A program made the position numbers and the translations under genes. Below the pieces are notes generated by a model. It had not been told where the DNA came from and ran no database searches. It worked only from the letters and a program-made list of their open reading frames with translations. From NCBI RefSeq assembly GCF_004348685.1, contig NZ_SMKO01000030.1, positions 1 through 62,444 of the forward strand: 62,444 bases of DNA. The letters are read 5' to 3'. Positions 9,420-17,984 of this stretch are shown here, one piece after another; position 1 is the first letter of the stretch, and each line of letters begins with the position of its first letter. The stretch is from Nonomuraea deserti (GTDB lineage Bacteria > Actinomycetota > Actinomycetes > Streptosporangiales > Streptosporangiaceae).

Positions 9420-9603
9420 GCCCCAGGGGCTGGCCCGCCGGCCGCATTCCAGGTCGCGGCGGGTGGATCCGGACGAAGCGGGCACGTGGGTGTCGCGCCG
9501 CCGGTGGCGGGAGCGCGGCCCTCACCGGGTGGACGCCCCCGTGGCGGCGAAGGTCGCGCACCCGGGCGGGCGGGATCGCATGCGACTTTGTACGCTCGGC
9601 GCG

Positions 9604-10758
9604 GTGAAGCTCCTCATCAACGGCACAGCGGGCGGCGCCGGCTGGCCCGAGCCCGGCTGCGGGTGCGCCTCGTGTGCCGGGTTGCCTGTCGGCCATCGCC
9701 GCCCGTTCGAGCTGGTCGTGGACGGCGTGGTCCGCTACCCCTTCACCGGCCCGCCCGACGGCTACCGGCCCCTCGCGGGCGGTCTGGGGCTGGCGGGCCC
9801 CGACGGCTCGGCGCTCCTCCACCTGCCGGCGGGACGAACGCCCCCGGCGGACGGGCCCGCGCGCTACGACGTCGTGCTGGTCGACCTGCTGGACCGGCCG
9901 GAGCGGCTCGGCGAGCTGCGGCGCGCGGGGCTGGCCGACGAGGCGACCCTGGTGGTGGCCGTCGGGCTCGATCACCGGGTTCGGTCGGAGGAGGAACTGG
10001 CCAGGCGCCTGCGGCTGTGGGGAGCGATCGCCGTCCCTGACGGCACCGAACTGGCGTGCCGTCCGTCGAGCGGCCCGCGAAGCGACCCCGCGAACCCTCA
10101 GCCGAGCGGCTCCGCGGACAGGCGGGCGTGCTGCTCCGTGCCTGAGCGGGCGAACGGCTCCGCAGACGAGCAGGCGAGCACCTCCGCCGGCAAGCGGGCG
10201 AGCGGCTCCGTACCTGAACGGGCGAGCGGCCGGATGGGCCAGCCGCGGCGGACGTTGTTGCTGGGCGGGTCACGGTCGGGCAAGTCGGCGGAGGCGGAGC
10301 TGCGGCTGGCGGCGGAGCCGTACGTCACCTATGTCGCCACCGGCCCGGTCGGCGGAGAAGACGGCGAGTGGGCGGAACGGGTGCGGGCGCACCGGGCGCG
10401 GCGACCCGCGCACTGGGCCACCGCCGAGACCACCGACCTGGCCACGGCCATCAGGCGCGCCACCACACCGCTGCTGATCGACGGGCTGGGGACCTGGGTG
10501 GCGGCGGTCTTCGACGAGCACGGAGCCTGGGAGGGCGACCGCGTGCCGGTGATCGCGCGCTGCGACGACCTCGTGGCGGCGTGGCGGCAGGCCCCGGAAC
10601 GGATCGTGGCGGTGTCCGACGAGGTGGGGCTGGGCGTGGTGCCCGCCACGGCCGCCGGGCGGGCCTTCAGGGACGTGCTGGGGCGGTTGAACGAGCGCCT
10701 GGCCGCCGAGTCCGAGCATGTGGCCCTGGTGGTCGCCGGGCGGCCGCTGGAGCTCTGA
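9604..10758 (+). CDS. cobU: Adenosylcobinamide kinase / guanylyltransferase with N-terminal extension
   Basis: The C-terminal ~175 residues are CobU: Walker A GGSRSGKS, VATGPVGGEDGEW, DGLGTWVAAVF, VSDEVGLGVVP and a final AGRPLEL. It phosphorylates adenosylcobinamide and then transfers GMP to make adenosylcobinamide-GDP. The N-terminal ~160 residues begin VKLLINGTAGGAGWPEP with a GCGCASC pair, resembling the metallo-hydrolase-like extension fused to CobU in actinomycetes, but shortened. An Ala/Ser/Arg linker of repeated sequence joins the parts. GTG at 9604 is chosen by resemblance; ATG at 9580 is the alternative. The usual cobT neighbour is absent. Confidence 0.85.
   Translation: MKLLINGTAGGAGWPEPGCGCASCAGLPVGHRRPFELVVDGVVRYPFTGPPDGYRPLAGGLGLAGPDGSALLHLPAGRTPPADGPARYDVVLVDLLDRPERLGELRRAGLADEATLVVAVGLDHRVRSEEELARRLRLWGAIAVPDGTELACRPSSGPRSDPANPQPSGSADRRACCSVPERANGSADEQASTSAGKRASGSVPERASGRMGQPRRTLLLGGSRSGKSAEAELRLAAEPYVTYVATGPVGGEDGEWAERVRAHRARRPAHWATAETTDLATAIRRATTPLLIDGLGTWVAAVFDEHGAWEGDRVPVIARCDDLVAAWRQAPERIVAVSDEVGLGVVPATAAGRAFRDVLGRLNERLAAESEHVALVVAGRPLEL
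10085..10235. repeat. Degenerate minisatellite encoding the CobU linker
   Basis: Imperfect repeats of about 25-40 bases built on GCGGGCGAGCGGCTCCG run through the interdomain linker. They encode recurring S-[AV]-x-x-[RE]-[AR]-[NS]-G-S blocks without interrupting the reading frame. Confidence 0.7.
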
Positions 10759-10964
10759 CGGCGACATGGACGCCGTCACGGGCGGGACCACCGACACGGA
10801 GGGCGGGTGGAACGACCGACACGGGCCCCACGCGAACGTATCGGGGAACACCGGCGTGAGCGCCTGCGAGGGCGAGCGGCATCAGAGGCGTCAGGAGGAA
10901 GCGTCGTCAACAAGAAGGGACGGTGTCAGAGGGGGGTGCCAGGCGGGAGATGCCGGAGGCGGGG

Positions 10965-11765
10965 TCAGGGGCGTGCGGCGCGGGCGTACCAGCGGCCGTC
11001 CACGCGGTCCACGTGCAGGGAGCGGCCGAAGCAGTCGGAGAGGTTGGCGGGGGTGAGCACGTCGTCCGCCGGGCCGACCGCGAGCACTCCGGCGTCGCGC
11101 ATCAGCATCGCGTGGGTGGTCGTCGCGGGCACCTCCTCCAGGTGGTGCGTCACCGTCACGGTGGTGAGCACGGGCCTGGTGGTGGCGAGGTCCTCGACGG
11201 CGGTGATGAGGTCTTCCCTGGCGGGCAGGTCGAGCCCCGCGAACGGCTCGTCGAGCAGCAGCACCGCCGGGTCGGCCATGAGCGCCCTGGCCACCCGGAT
11301 CCTCGCCCGCTCCCCCTGCGAGCACACGCGGAACGGCCGCTCCGCCAGCTCCTTGCAGCCCAGGTCCGCGAGCAACCGGTGGGCCCGGTCACGCTCGACC
11401 TCGCCGTACTTGTCCCACAGCGGGACGCTCGTCCCTGTGTGACCGGTGAGCACCACGGTGTGCGCGGTCGCGCCCTCCTGCTCCATCAGCTCCTCGTCGA
11501 TCAGCCGCTGGCTGGAGGCGACCAGGCCGATGTGACGGCGCAGCTCTCGCACGTCGACCCGGCCGAGCGGGTGGCCGAGCACCTTGACCGTGCCCTCGCT
11601 GGGATGCCGTACGGCGCCGGCCAGCGAGAGGAGCGTCGTCTTGCCCGCGCCGTTGGGGCCGAGCACGGCCCAGTGGTCGCCGTAGCCGACCTGCCAGTCG
11701 ATGCCGTCGAGCAGCGCCTTGCCGACAACGCGGACGCCTACGCCTTCGAGTTCAAGCACGTGCAT
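10965..11765 (-). CDS. ABC transporter ATP-binding protein (iron/molybdate-type ATPase)
   Basis: 266 residues. Walker A LGPNGAGKTTLLS, Q-loop region VASSQRLIDEEL, a divergent signature CSQGERARIRVARALM (SQGE in place of SGGQ), Walker B VLLLDEPFAGLDL and switch His THHLEEVP. The C-terminal region resembles the stand-alone YlmA/ModF-like ATPases often tagged as iron-complex transporters. No permease or binding protein is adjacent, so the cargo is unknown. Divergent from cobS with about 100 bases between. Confidence 0.85.
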   Translation of the reverse strand: MHVLELEGVGVRVVGKALLDGIDWQVGYGDHWAVLGPNGAGKTTLLSLAGAVRHPSEGTVKVLGHPLGRVDVRELRRHIGLVASSQRLIDEELMEQEGATAHTVVLTGHTGTSVPLWDKYGEVERDRAHRLLADLGCKELAERPFRVCSQGERARIRVARALMADPAVLLLDEPFAGLDLPAREDLITAVEDLATTRPVLTTVTVTHHLEEVPATTTHAMLMRDAGVLAVGPADDVLTPANLSDCFGRSLHVDRVDGRWYARAARP

Positions 11766-11869
11766 CCCGACAGACTAGTGGGCACCGGGATCGTCCGTTA
11801 CCGATGTGAAATACGAACGCGTACTGGCGCCACGGTCTCGGCCAGGCACGAGGAGAGGGCGGCGGTCGG

Positions 11870-12712
11870 GTGAGCAGGTTTGTCAGGGTTCGGCTACTCG
11901 CGGACGGCTGGCGGTTCTCGACCGGCACGCTGACCGTCTTCCCCGTGCGCGTGGAGCGGGTGGACCGGGAGGTCGCAGGGCGGGCGATGGTGCTGGCGCC
12001 GGCTGTCGGGCTGGTGCTCGGGCTCGTCGCCGGGCTGCCGTTGCCGCTGGTCCCGCTGCTGCACGGGCCGCCGCTGCTCGGGGCGGCGCTGGCGGCGGGG
12101 TCGCTGGCCGTACTGACCCGGGGGTTGCACCTGGACGGGCTCGCCGATCTCGCCGACGGGCTGGGCAGCGGCAGGCCGGCGGCTCAGGCGCTCGACGTCA
12201 TGAAAAAGTCGGATATAGGGCCGTTCGGGGTAGTGGCGCTGGTGTTCACGCTGCTCATCCAGGTGGTCGCGGCCGCCGACGCCGGCTACGCGGCCCTCGT
12301 GACCGCCTGCGCGACGGGACGGCTGGCGCTGGTGTGGGCCTGCCGGGAGGGCGTGCCCGCCGCCCGGCCCGGCGGGCTCGGCGCGATGGTCGCGGGCACG
12401 GTACGCCCGCTCGTCCCGTGGCTCGTCACCGTGGCCGCGCTGCTCGCCGCCGCCGCGCTCGGCCTGGCGGCTCCCTCCCTCGGGCCGCTCTCCGGCGACG
12501 CCCTCACCGCCGCCGAATTCTGGGCGCCAGGCGCAGGACAGGCGGCGGGCGCGGGTGTGTTGCCGGTCGGCCTGCTCGCCGGGCTCGGCGCCGCCCTGCT
12601 GCTGCTCCGGCACGCCAGGCGGCGACTCGGCGGGATCACCGGCGACGTGCTCGGCGCCCTCGTGGAGACCGCTACAGCCACGACGCTGGTGGTGTGCGCG
12701 CTACTCGGCTGA
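11870..12712 (+). CDS. cobS: Adenosylcobinamide-GDP ribazoletransferase (cobalamin synthase)
   Basis: 280-residue polytopic membrane protein. The family signature RGLHLDGLADLADGLG (about 83-98) holds the metal-binding acidic residues, with KKSDIGPFGV and the C-terminal GDVLGALVETATA also matching CobS. It joins adenosylcobinamide-GDP and alpha-ribazole in the last assembly step of the nucleotide loop, directly after CobU. Start GTG at 11870 has GGAGAGGG upstream. The 3' end overlaps the convergent CPBP gene by 12 bases. Confidence 0.92.
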   Translation: MSRFVRVRLLADGWRFSTGTLTVFPVRVERVDREVAGRAMVLAPAVGLVLGLVAGLPLPLVPLLHGPPLLGAALAAGSLAVLTRGLHLDGLADLADGLGSGRPAAQALDVMKKSDIGPFGVVALVFTLLIQVVAAADAGYAALVTACATGRLALVWACREGVPAARPGGLGAMVAGTVRPLVPWLVTVAALLAAAALGLAAPSLGPLSGDALTAAEFWAPGAGQAAGAGVLPVGLLAGLGAALLLLRHARRRLGGITGDVLGALVETATATTLVVCALLG

Positions 12713-13651
12713 GTCGTGCTGTGCGCTGCTCGGCGAGGTCTGCGGCTCGGCGGCGGCGGGCGGCGTGCGGCCCGCCTGCTCCTGGCGTACCGGGAAGAAG
12801 CGGAGCAGTGCCGCGCCGGCCAGTGCCAGCACGACCCAGCCGACCAGGCCGGTCAGCCCGACCAGGAGTTCGTTGGGGGGCGCGGCGGCGTCGCCGAGCA
12901 GCAGGACGGGCGGGACGACCGCGTTGAGCGAGCCATGGGCCACGACCGCGGGCCACACGCTGCCCGTGCGCAGCCGCAGCCAGCCGATCAGCACCCCGGC
13001 CAGCACGCAGAAGCCGATGAAGACCAGCGCCGCCCACGAGCCCAGGCTGGGGTAGTTGTAGCCGAGCAGGGTGAGCGGGGCGTGCCAGACGCCCCAGATC
13101 GCGCCGGAGAGCAGCAGGCCGGCGAGCATGCCGTTCGCGGAGGTGAGGCGGGGCAGCAGCCAGCCGCGCCAGCCCCACTCCTCCCCCAGCGCGGGGATCG
13201 CGTTGAGCAGGGGGCCGGCGACGATCGCCACCACGATCTGCAGCGCCGCGACCGTGCCGAGGTCGCCGGGGATCTCCATGCCGCGGGCCTGCAGGGCCGC
13301 CCTGAGCAGGCTGAGCCGGTCGAGGTCGAGCGCGACCAGTCCGACGGCGGCGCTGAGCCCCATCGCGAGGAACGCCAGCAGGGGCACCCCGAGCCAGGCG
13401 GCCAGCACGATCAGCCCGGTGCGCTTCCCGCGCTCGCCGAGCGTGAGCCCGGTCCGGCGGGCCCAGTCCTTGGCGGGCGCGCGCGTGACGGCCCACACGC
13501 CGAGCACCGCCGCGGTGGGCGTGAACATCATGACCGAGGCCAGCAGGGGCAGCAGCGGCGAGCCGAGCCCTCCGCCGAGCCACAGGGGCAGCGCGGCCGC
13601 CCAGGACAGCCCGAAGGCGAGGACGACGAAGATGGGGAGAGGTCTGTTCAT
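12701..13651 (-). CDS. CPBP-family intramembrane glutamic endopeptidase
   Basis: 316 residues with about eight hydrophobic helices. The three CPBP (Abi/Rce1-like) motifs are present: EEWGWRGWLLP, WGVWHAPLTL and VAHGSLNA. The paired glutamates and the two histidines form the intramembrane active site. Members process prenylated or bacteriocin-like substrates; the substrate here is unknown. It overlaps the preceding DUF1648 gene (stop/start overlap at 13648-13651), suggesting co-transcription from the GntR gene at 14956. Confidence 0.9.
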   Translation of the reverse strand: MNRPLPIFVVLAFGLSWAAALPLWLGGGLGSPLLPLLASVMMFTPTAAVLGVWAVTRAPAKDWARRTGLTLGERGKRTGLIVLAAWLGVPLLAFLAMGLSAAVGLVALDLDRLSLLRAALQARGMEIPGDLGTVAALQIVVAIVAGPLLNAIPALGEEWGWRGWLLPRLTSANGMLAGLLLSGAIWGVWHAPLTLLGYNYPSLGSWAALVFIGFCVLAGVLIGWLRLRTGSVWPAVVAHGSLNAVVPPVLLLGDAAAPPNELLVGLTGLVGWVVLALAGAALLRFFPVRQEQAGRTPPAAAEPQTSPSSAQHDSAE

Positions 13652-14612
13652 TGCTCCACTCGCTCGGCGATGAGGGCGTTGATGAGGGATGCGCCGCGTG
13701 CGGCGTCGTCGATGCTGATCGCGAGCTGACCGCCGGAACGGTACCTGATGATCAGGCAATCCCCGCCGCGCAACATGATGGTGGCGCTGCCGGGGAGCCC
13801 GCGGAAGCCCCAGCCGCCGACCTGGCTCGGATGGCGGGTCTCCGACAGCGCCAGGTCGATCTTCGGCAGCCGGATCCTGCGCACCGGCCAGCCGAACGGC
13901 CCGAACCCGATCGCCACCCCGTCGCCGCTCACCCTGACGGAGACCGAGGCGGACAGCAGCCCCAGGACGAGCACGAGGACGAGCACGGGCAGCGTGACGC
14001 CCGGGACGGCGCCCGTTCCGGACCCGATGAAACGCAGCACGATCAGCACGCACACGCCGGCGCCCGCGGCCGCGGCTCCCGCGGCCAGCCACGGGTTGGT
14101 GACGCGGCTGACCCAGACCGTGCGCTCTCCCTCCTTGAGCCGCAACAGCGGCGGGCGCGCGTCGGCGGAAGGCGGCTGGTCGGGCTCACCCCTGCCGAGG
14201 TAGCCGGCCGTCACGGCCACGGCGGCGGTTCCGGCGAGGACGGCGATGAGGTGCCAGGACGGCAGCCGGGCCGACGTCCAGACGGGCGCGTCGAGGTTCG
14301 CGTCCAGCGTGCTGAGGCTTATGCCGGCCGCGAACACGCTCATGAAGCCGAGGTGCCCCACCAGTACATCCTGCCGGTCCTGCGCACGTGCGCCCGTCCG
14401 CTCACGACCAGCAGGACCACCCAGGGCACCCCCCAGAGCAGCAGCCCCATCGCGACGAATCCGGTGAACGGCATCGACCCGTCCGCCCTGCCGTCGTGCC
14501 CCCAGTGCGTGGCCATCGGTTCGGGCAGCCGGTCGCGCACCGCCAGGGGGACCAGGACGAACGCGGCGGTGACCGGCAGGCCCCAGGCCGTGGCGATGGC
14601 TCGGGGATTCAT
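13648..14612 (-). pseudogene. DUF1648 membrane protein, frameshifted
   Basis: From the ATG at 14612 the frame reads MNPRAIATAWGLP and a DUF1648 pattern (PMATHWGHDGRADG) but stops after YWWGTSAS. The homologous continuation (GHLGFMSVFAAGISLSTLDANL and the C-terminal half to 13648) lies in another frame. One extra G in the C/G run at 14356-14359 would restore a 321-residue protein reading YWWGHLGFMS. This is a single-base loss in a homopolymer: a true mutation or a sequencing error. The gene is coupled to the upstream GntR regulator (overlap at 14609-14612), as in YtrA-type operons. Confidence 0.8.
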
Positions 14613-14956
14613 GGCAGCTCCTCCAAGATGGCGATGAGGTCGTCACGGCCGTAGCCGTGCTTCCTGGCGTCCTCCAGCAGCTCACGCGCCCGCTGCACCA
14701 GCAGGGCGCGCCCGTCGGCGCGGCCCGCGACGCTGACCCCCCGGCCTCTCCTGAACTCCAGCAGGCCCTCGTCCCGCAGGTCGCGCAGCGCGCGCAGCAC
14801 GGTGTTGGGGTTGATGCCCAGCGCCTGGGCGAGGTCGCGGGCCGGCGGCAGCCGGTCGCCCGGGCGATAGGAGCCCTCCCCGATGGCGCGCCGGATGGCG
14901 CCGGCCACCTGCTCGTGCAGGGGCCTGGCGTCATTCAGATCGAGCGTCAGCAGCAT
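14609..14956 (-). CDS. GntR-family regulator, YtrA subfamily
   Basis: 115 residues: an N-terminal winged helix (PLHEQVAGAIRRAIGEGSYRPGDRLPPARDLAQALGIN is the recognisable region, about residues 12-50) followed by only ~45 residues, the short C-terminal segment typical of YtrA-type repressors. Such regulators control adjacent membrane-protein genes; here the DUF1648 and CPBP genes follow with overlaps, so local autoregulation is likely. Ligand unknown. Confidence 0.88.
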   Translation of the reverse strand: MLLTLDLNDARPLHEQVAGAIRRAIGEGSYRPGDRLPPARDLAQALGINPNTVLRALRDLRDEGLLEFRRGRGVSVAGRADGRALLVQRARELLEDARKHGYGRDDLIAILEELP

Positions 14957-15007
14957 GATGCCAATGACACTAGCACCATGTCACACGAACGGGCGCGGTG
15001 CCATTGG

Positions 15008-15013
15008 TAGGAT
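15008..15013 (+). promoter_or_regulatory. -10 box upstream of pepA
   Basis: TAGGAT followed about 7 bases later by the likely transcription start gives an untranslated leader of roughly 40 bases to the preferred GTG at 15062. It could be nearly leaderless for the alternative GTG at 15026. Confidence 0.4.
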
Positions 15014-15061
15014 GAACCCCTGTTTGTGAGTACCGAGAAACCGTGGATAGCATCGGTTTAC

Positions 15062-16531
15062 GTGACCACTGTGCGGCTGAACTCAGCAGATCCCGTCTCC
15101 TTCGACACCGACGCCCTGATCGTCGGCTTCAGGTCCGGCCCCGACGGCCCCCGGCCCGTGACGGGCGACGAGTCCCTCGACACGGCCTTCGGCGGCAAGC
15201 TCGCCGCCTCCCTCGCAGCCGTCGCCTTCACCGGCAAGGCGGGCGAGCTGGCCAAGCTGCCGACGTTCGGCGCCACCGCCGCACCGCTGCTGGTCGCGGT
15301 CGGCCTGGGCGACTCCCCCGACGCCGACGGCCTGCGCCGGGCCGCCGGCGTCGCCGTGCGCTCACTGGCCGGCACCGCGCGCGCCGCGCTCGTCCTGCCC
15401 GCGGGCGACCCTGACGAGGCCGAGGCCGTCGCGCTGGGCGCGCTGCTGGGGGCGTACACGTTCTCCCGCTACCGCACCGACGGCGAGCAGAAGGCGCCCG
15501 TCTCCGAGCTCACGGTGGTCTCCGGCCAGCCCGGGGACGTGGCCGAGCGCGCGAGCGTGCTGGCCGAGTCCGTCGCGCTGGTGCGCGACCTGGTCAACAC
15601 CCCGCCCTCCGACCTGTGGCCGGCCAAGTTCGCCGAGATCGCCGAGCAGGCGGGCGGCAAGGCGGGGCTGCGCGTCGAGGTCCTCGACGAGAAGGCGCTC
15701 AAGGACGGCGGCTACGGCGGCCTCATCGGCGTCGGCCAGGGCTCGGTCAACCCGCCGCGCATGGTCCGCCTCTCCTACACCCATCCCGAGGCGAGCAAGA
15801 CGCTGGCGTTCGTGGGCAAGGGCATCACGTTCGACTCCGGCGGCCTGTCGCTCAAGCCGTCGGCCTCCATGGACTGGATGAAGTCCGACATGGGCGGCGC
15901 GGGCGCCGTGTTCGGCGCGCTGATCGGCATCGCCAGGCTCGGCCTGCCCGTCAACGCGACCGGCTACCTCTGCCTGGCGGAAAACCTGCCCAGCGGCACC
16001 GCGCAGCGCCCCTCCGACGTCATCCACAGCTACAGCGGCAAGACGGTCGAGGTGCTCGACACCGACGCCGAGGGTCGCCTGGTGCTCATGGACGGCATCG
16101 CCAGAGCCGCCGAGGACAACCCCGACGTGATCGTCGACGTCGCCACCCTCACCGGCGCGCAGATCGTGGCGCTGGGCTGGCGCACCGCCGGCGTCATGGC
16201 CAACGACGACGCCGTCAGGGATCTCGTCCTCGAGGCCGCCAAGGCCGCGGGCGAGGGCGCGTGGGGCATGCCGCTGCCCGAGGAGCTGCGCAAGGGACTC
16301 GACTCACCGATCGCCGACCTCGCCAACCTGCACCCCGAGCGGTGGGGCGGCATGCTGACGGCGGGCATCTTCCTGAAGGAGTTCGTGCCGGAAGGAGTGC
16401 GCTGGGCCCACATCGACATGGCGGGCCCCGCGTTCAACAAGGGCGAGCCGTACGGTTACATCCCGAAGGGCGGCACCGGTGCGATCACCCGCACGCTCAT
16501 CGGACTGGCAGAGCGGCACGCGAGCATCTGA
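15062..16531 (+). CDS. pepA: Leucyl aminopeptidase (M17)
   Basis: 489 residues from GTG 15062 (VTTVRLNSADP). A GTG at 15026 would add 12 residues not typical of the family. The C-terminal catalytic domain shows GKGITFDSGGLSLKPS, MKSDMGGAGAV and DTDAEGRLVLMDG, which supply the two-metal ligands and catalytic lysine and arginine of M17 enzymes. It removes N-terminal hydrophobic residues in the cytosol. Position between the cobalamin genes and lpd is conserved in actinomycetes. Confidence 0.93.
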   Translation: MTTVRLNSADPVSFDTDALIVGFRSGPDGPRPVTGDESLDTAFGGKLAASLAAVAFTGKAGELAKLPTFGATAAPLLVAVGLGDSPDADGLRRAAGVAVRSLAGTARAALVLPAGDPDEAEAVALGALLGAYTFSRYRTDGEQKAPVSELTVVSGQPGDVAERASVLAESVALVRDLVNTPPSDLWPAKFAEIAEQAGGKAGLRVEVLDEKALKDGGYGGLIGVGQGSVNPPRMVRLSYTHPEASKTLAFVGKGITFDSGGLSLKPSASMDWMKSDMGGAGAVFGALIGIARLGLPVNATGYLCLAENLPSGTAQRPSDVIHSYSGKTVEVLDTDAEGRLVLMDGIARAAEDNPDVIVDVATLTGAQIVALGWRTAGVMANDDAVRDLVLEAAKAAGEGAWGMPLPEELRKGLDSPIADLANLHPERWGGMLTAGIFLKEFVPEGVRWAHIDMAGPAFNKGEPYGYIPKGGTGAITRTLIGLAERHASI

Positions 16532-16581
16532 AACAAATGAAAAGATGAGGGCATCACAACACCCCGACAAGGAGCCTTCCT

Positions 16582-17946
16582 GTGGCCTATGACATCGTCG
16601 TCCTAGGTGGCGGCAGCGGCGGTTACGCCTGCGCGCTCCGGGCGGCCGAGCTGGGCAAGTCGGTCGTCCTGATCGAAAAGGACAAGATCGGCGGCACCTG
16701 CCTCCACAGGGGATGCATCCCCACGAAGGCCCTGCTGCACTCGGCCGAAGTCGCCGACGAGACCCGCGAGAGCGAGTCCTTCGGCGTCAAGGCACGCTTC
16801 GACGGCATCGACGTCCAGGGCGTCCACGCGTTCAAGGACAAGATCGTCACGCGGGCGTGGAAGGGCGTGCAGGGCCTGCTGAAGGGTGCCGGCGTGACGA
16901 TCGTCGAGGGCGAGGGCCGCCTCGCGGGCCCCGGCCGGGTCCAGGTGGGCTCCGAGGTCTACGAGGGCCGCAACGTCGTCCTGGCCACCGGCTCCGCCCC
17001 CAAGACGCTGCCCGGCCTGGAGATCGACGGCGAGCGCGTCATCACCAGCGAGCACACGCTCACGATGGACCACGTGCCGAGCTCGGTGATCGTGCTGGGC
17101 GGCGGCGTGATCGGCGTCGAGCTGGCCAGCGTCTACCGCTCGTTCGGAGCCGAGGTCACGATCGTCGAGGCGCTGCTGCACCTGCTCCCCACCGAGGAGG
17201 AGTCCAGCTCCAAGCTGCTGGAGCGGGCCTTCCGCCGCCGCGGCATCAAATACGAGCTGGGCGTCTTCTTCGACGGCGCCAAGACCACGGAAACCGGTGT
17301 GGTCGTCACGCTCGCCAACGGCAAGACCCTCGACGCCGAGCTCCTGCTCGTCGCGGTCGGCCGCGGCGCCGTCTCCTCGGGCATGGGCTTCGAGGAGCAG
17401 GGCATCACCATCGAGCGCGGCGCCGTCGTGGTCGACGAGCACTGCCAGACGTCCGTGCCGGGCGTCTACGCCATCGGCGACCTCATCCCGACGCTGCAGC
17501 TCGCGCACGCCGGCTTCGCGGAGGGGATCATGGTGGCCGAGCACATCGCCGGCCTCAACCCGCCGCCCATCGACTACGCGGGCGTGCCGCGCATCACCTA
17601 CTCCGACCCCGAGGTGGCCTCCGTCGGGATCACGTCGGCGCAGGCGGCCGAGCGCGGCATCGAGATCGTCGAGCAGGTCTACGACCTGGCGGGCAACCCC
17701 AAGAGCCAGATCCTCGGCACCTCGGGCGCCGTGAAGGTCATCGCCCAGAAGGACGGCCCCGTCGTCGGTGTCCACATGGTGGGCAGGCGCATCGGCGAGC
17801 TCGTCACGGAGGGCCAGCTGATCTACAACTGGGAGGCGCTGCCCGCAGAGGTCGCCCAGCTCATCCACGCACATCCGACGCAGTCCGAGGCAGTCGGTGA
17901 GGCGATGCTGGCCCTGGCCGGCAAGCCGTTGCACGTACACAACTAG
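16582..17946 (+). CDS. lpdA: Dihydrolipoyl dehydrogenase (E3)
   Basis: 454 residues. FAD site [17 protein letters not shown] near the N-terminus, redox-active cysteines C40 and C45 in [16 protein letters not shown]-binding [14 protein letters not shown], second FAD motif VYAIGDL, and the C-terminal HAHPTQSEA with the His-Glu pair that acts across the dimer. It reoxidises the lipoyl groups of 2-oxoacid dehydrogenase E2. AAGGAG lies 8 bases before the GTG start. The E2 gene follows after 38 bases. Confidence 0.96.
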   Translation: MAYDIVVLGGGSGGYACALRAAELGKSVVLIEKDKIGGTCLHRGCIPTKALLHSAEVADETRESESFGVKARFDGIDVQGVHAFKDKIVTRAWKGVQGLLKGAGVTIVEGEGRLAGPGRVQVGSEVYEGRNVVLATGSAPKTLPGLEIDGERVITSEHTLTMDHVPSSVIVLGGGVIGVELASVYRSFGAEVTIVEALLHLLPTEEESSSKLLERAFRRRGIKYELGVFFDGAKTTETGVVVTLANGKTLDAELLLVAVGRGAVSSGMGFEEQGITIERGAVVVDEHCQTSVPGVYAIGDLIPTLQLAHAGFAEGIMVAEHIAGLNPPPIDYAGVPRITYSDPEVASVGITSAQAAERGIEIVEQVYDLAGNPKSQILGTSGAVKVIAQKDGPVVGVHMVGRRIGELVTEGQLIYNWEALPAEVAQLIHAHPTQSEAVGEAMLALAGKPLHVHN

Positions 17947-17984
17947 TCCAGCCCTCGAGATCAGAACGCGAGAGAAGAATAACG

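Noticed and set aside
9325..9603. N-terminal extension of cobU through the 13-bp repeat array
   Set aside because: The translated repeat is low complexity and unlike CobU fusions, and its period is not a multiple of three. GTG 9604 or ATG 9580 fits the family better.
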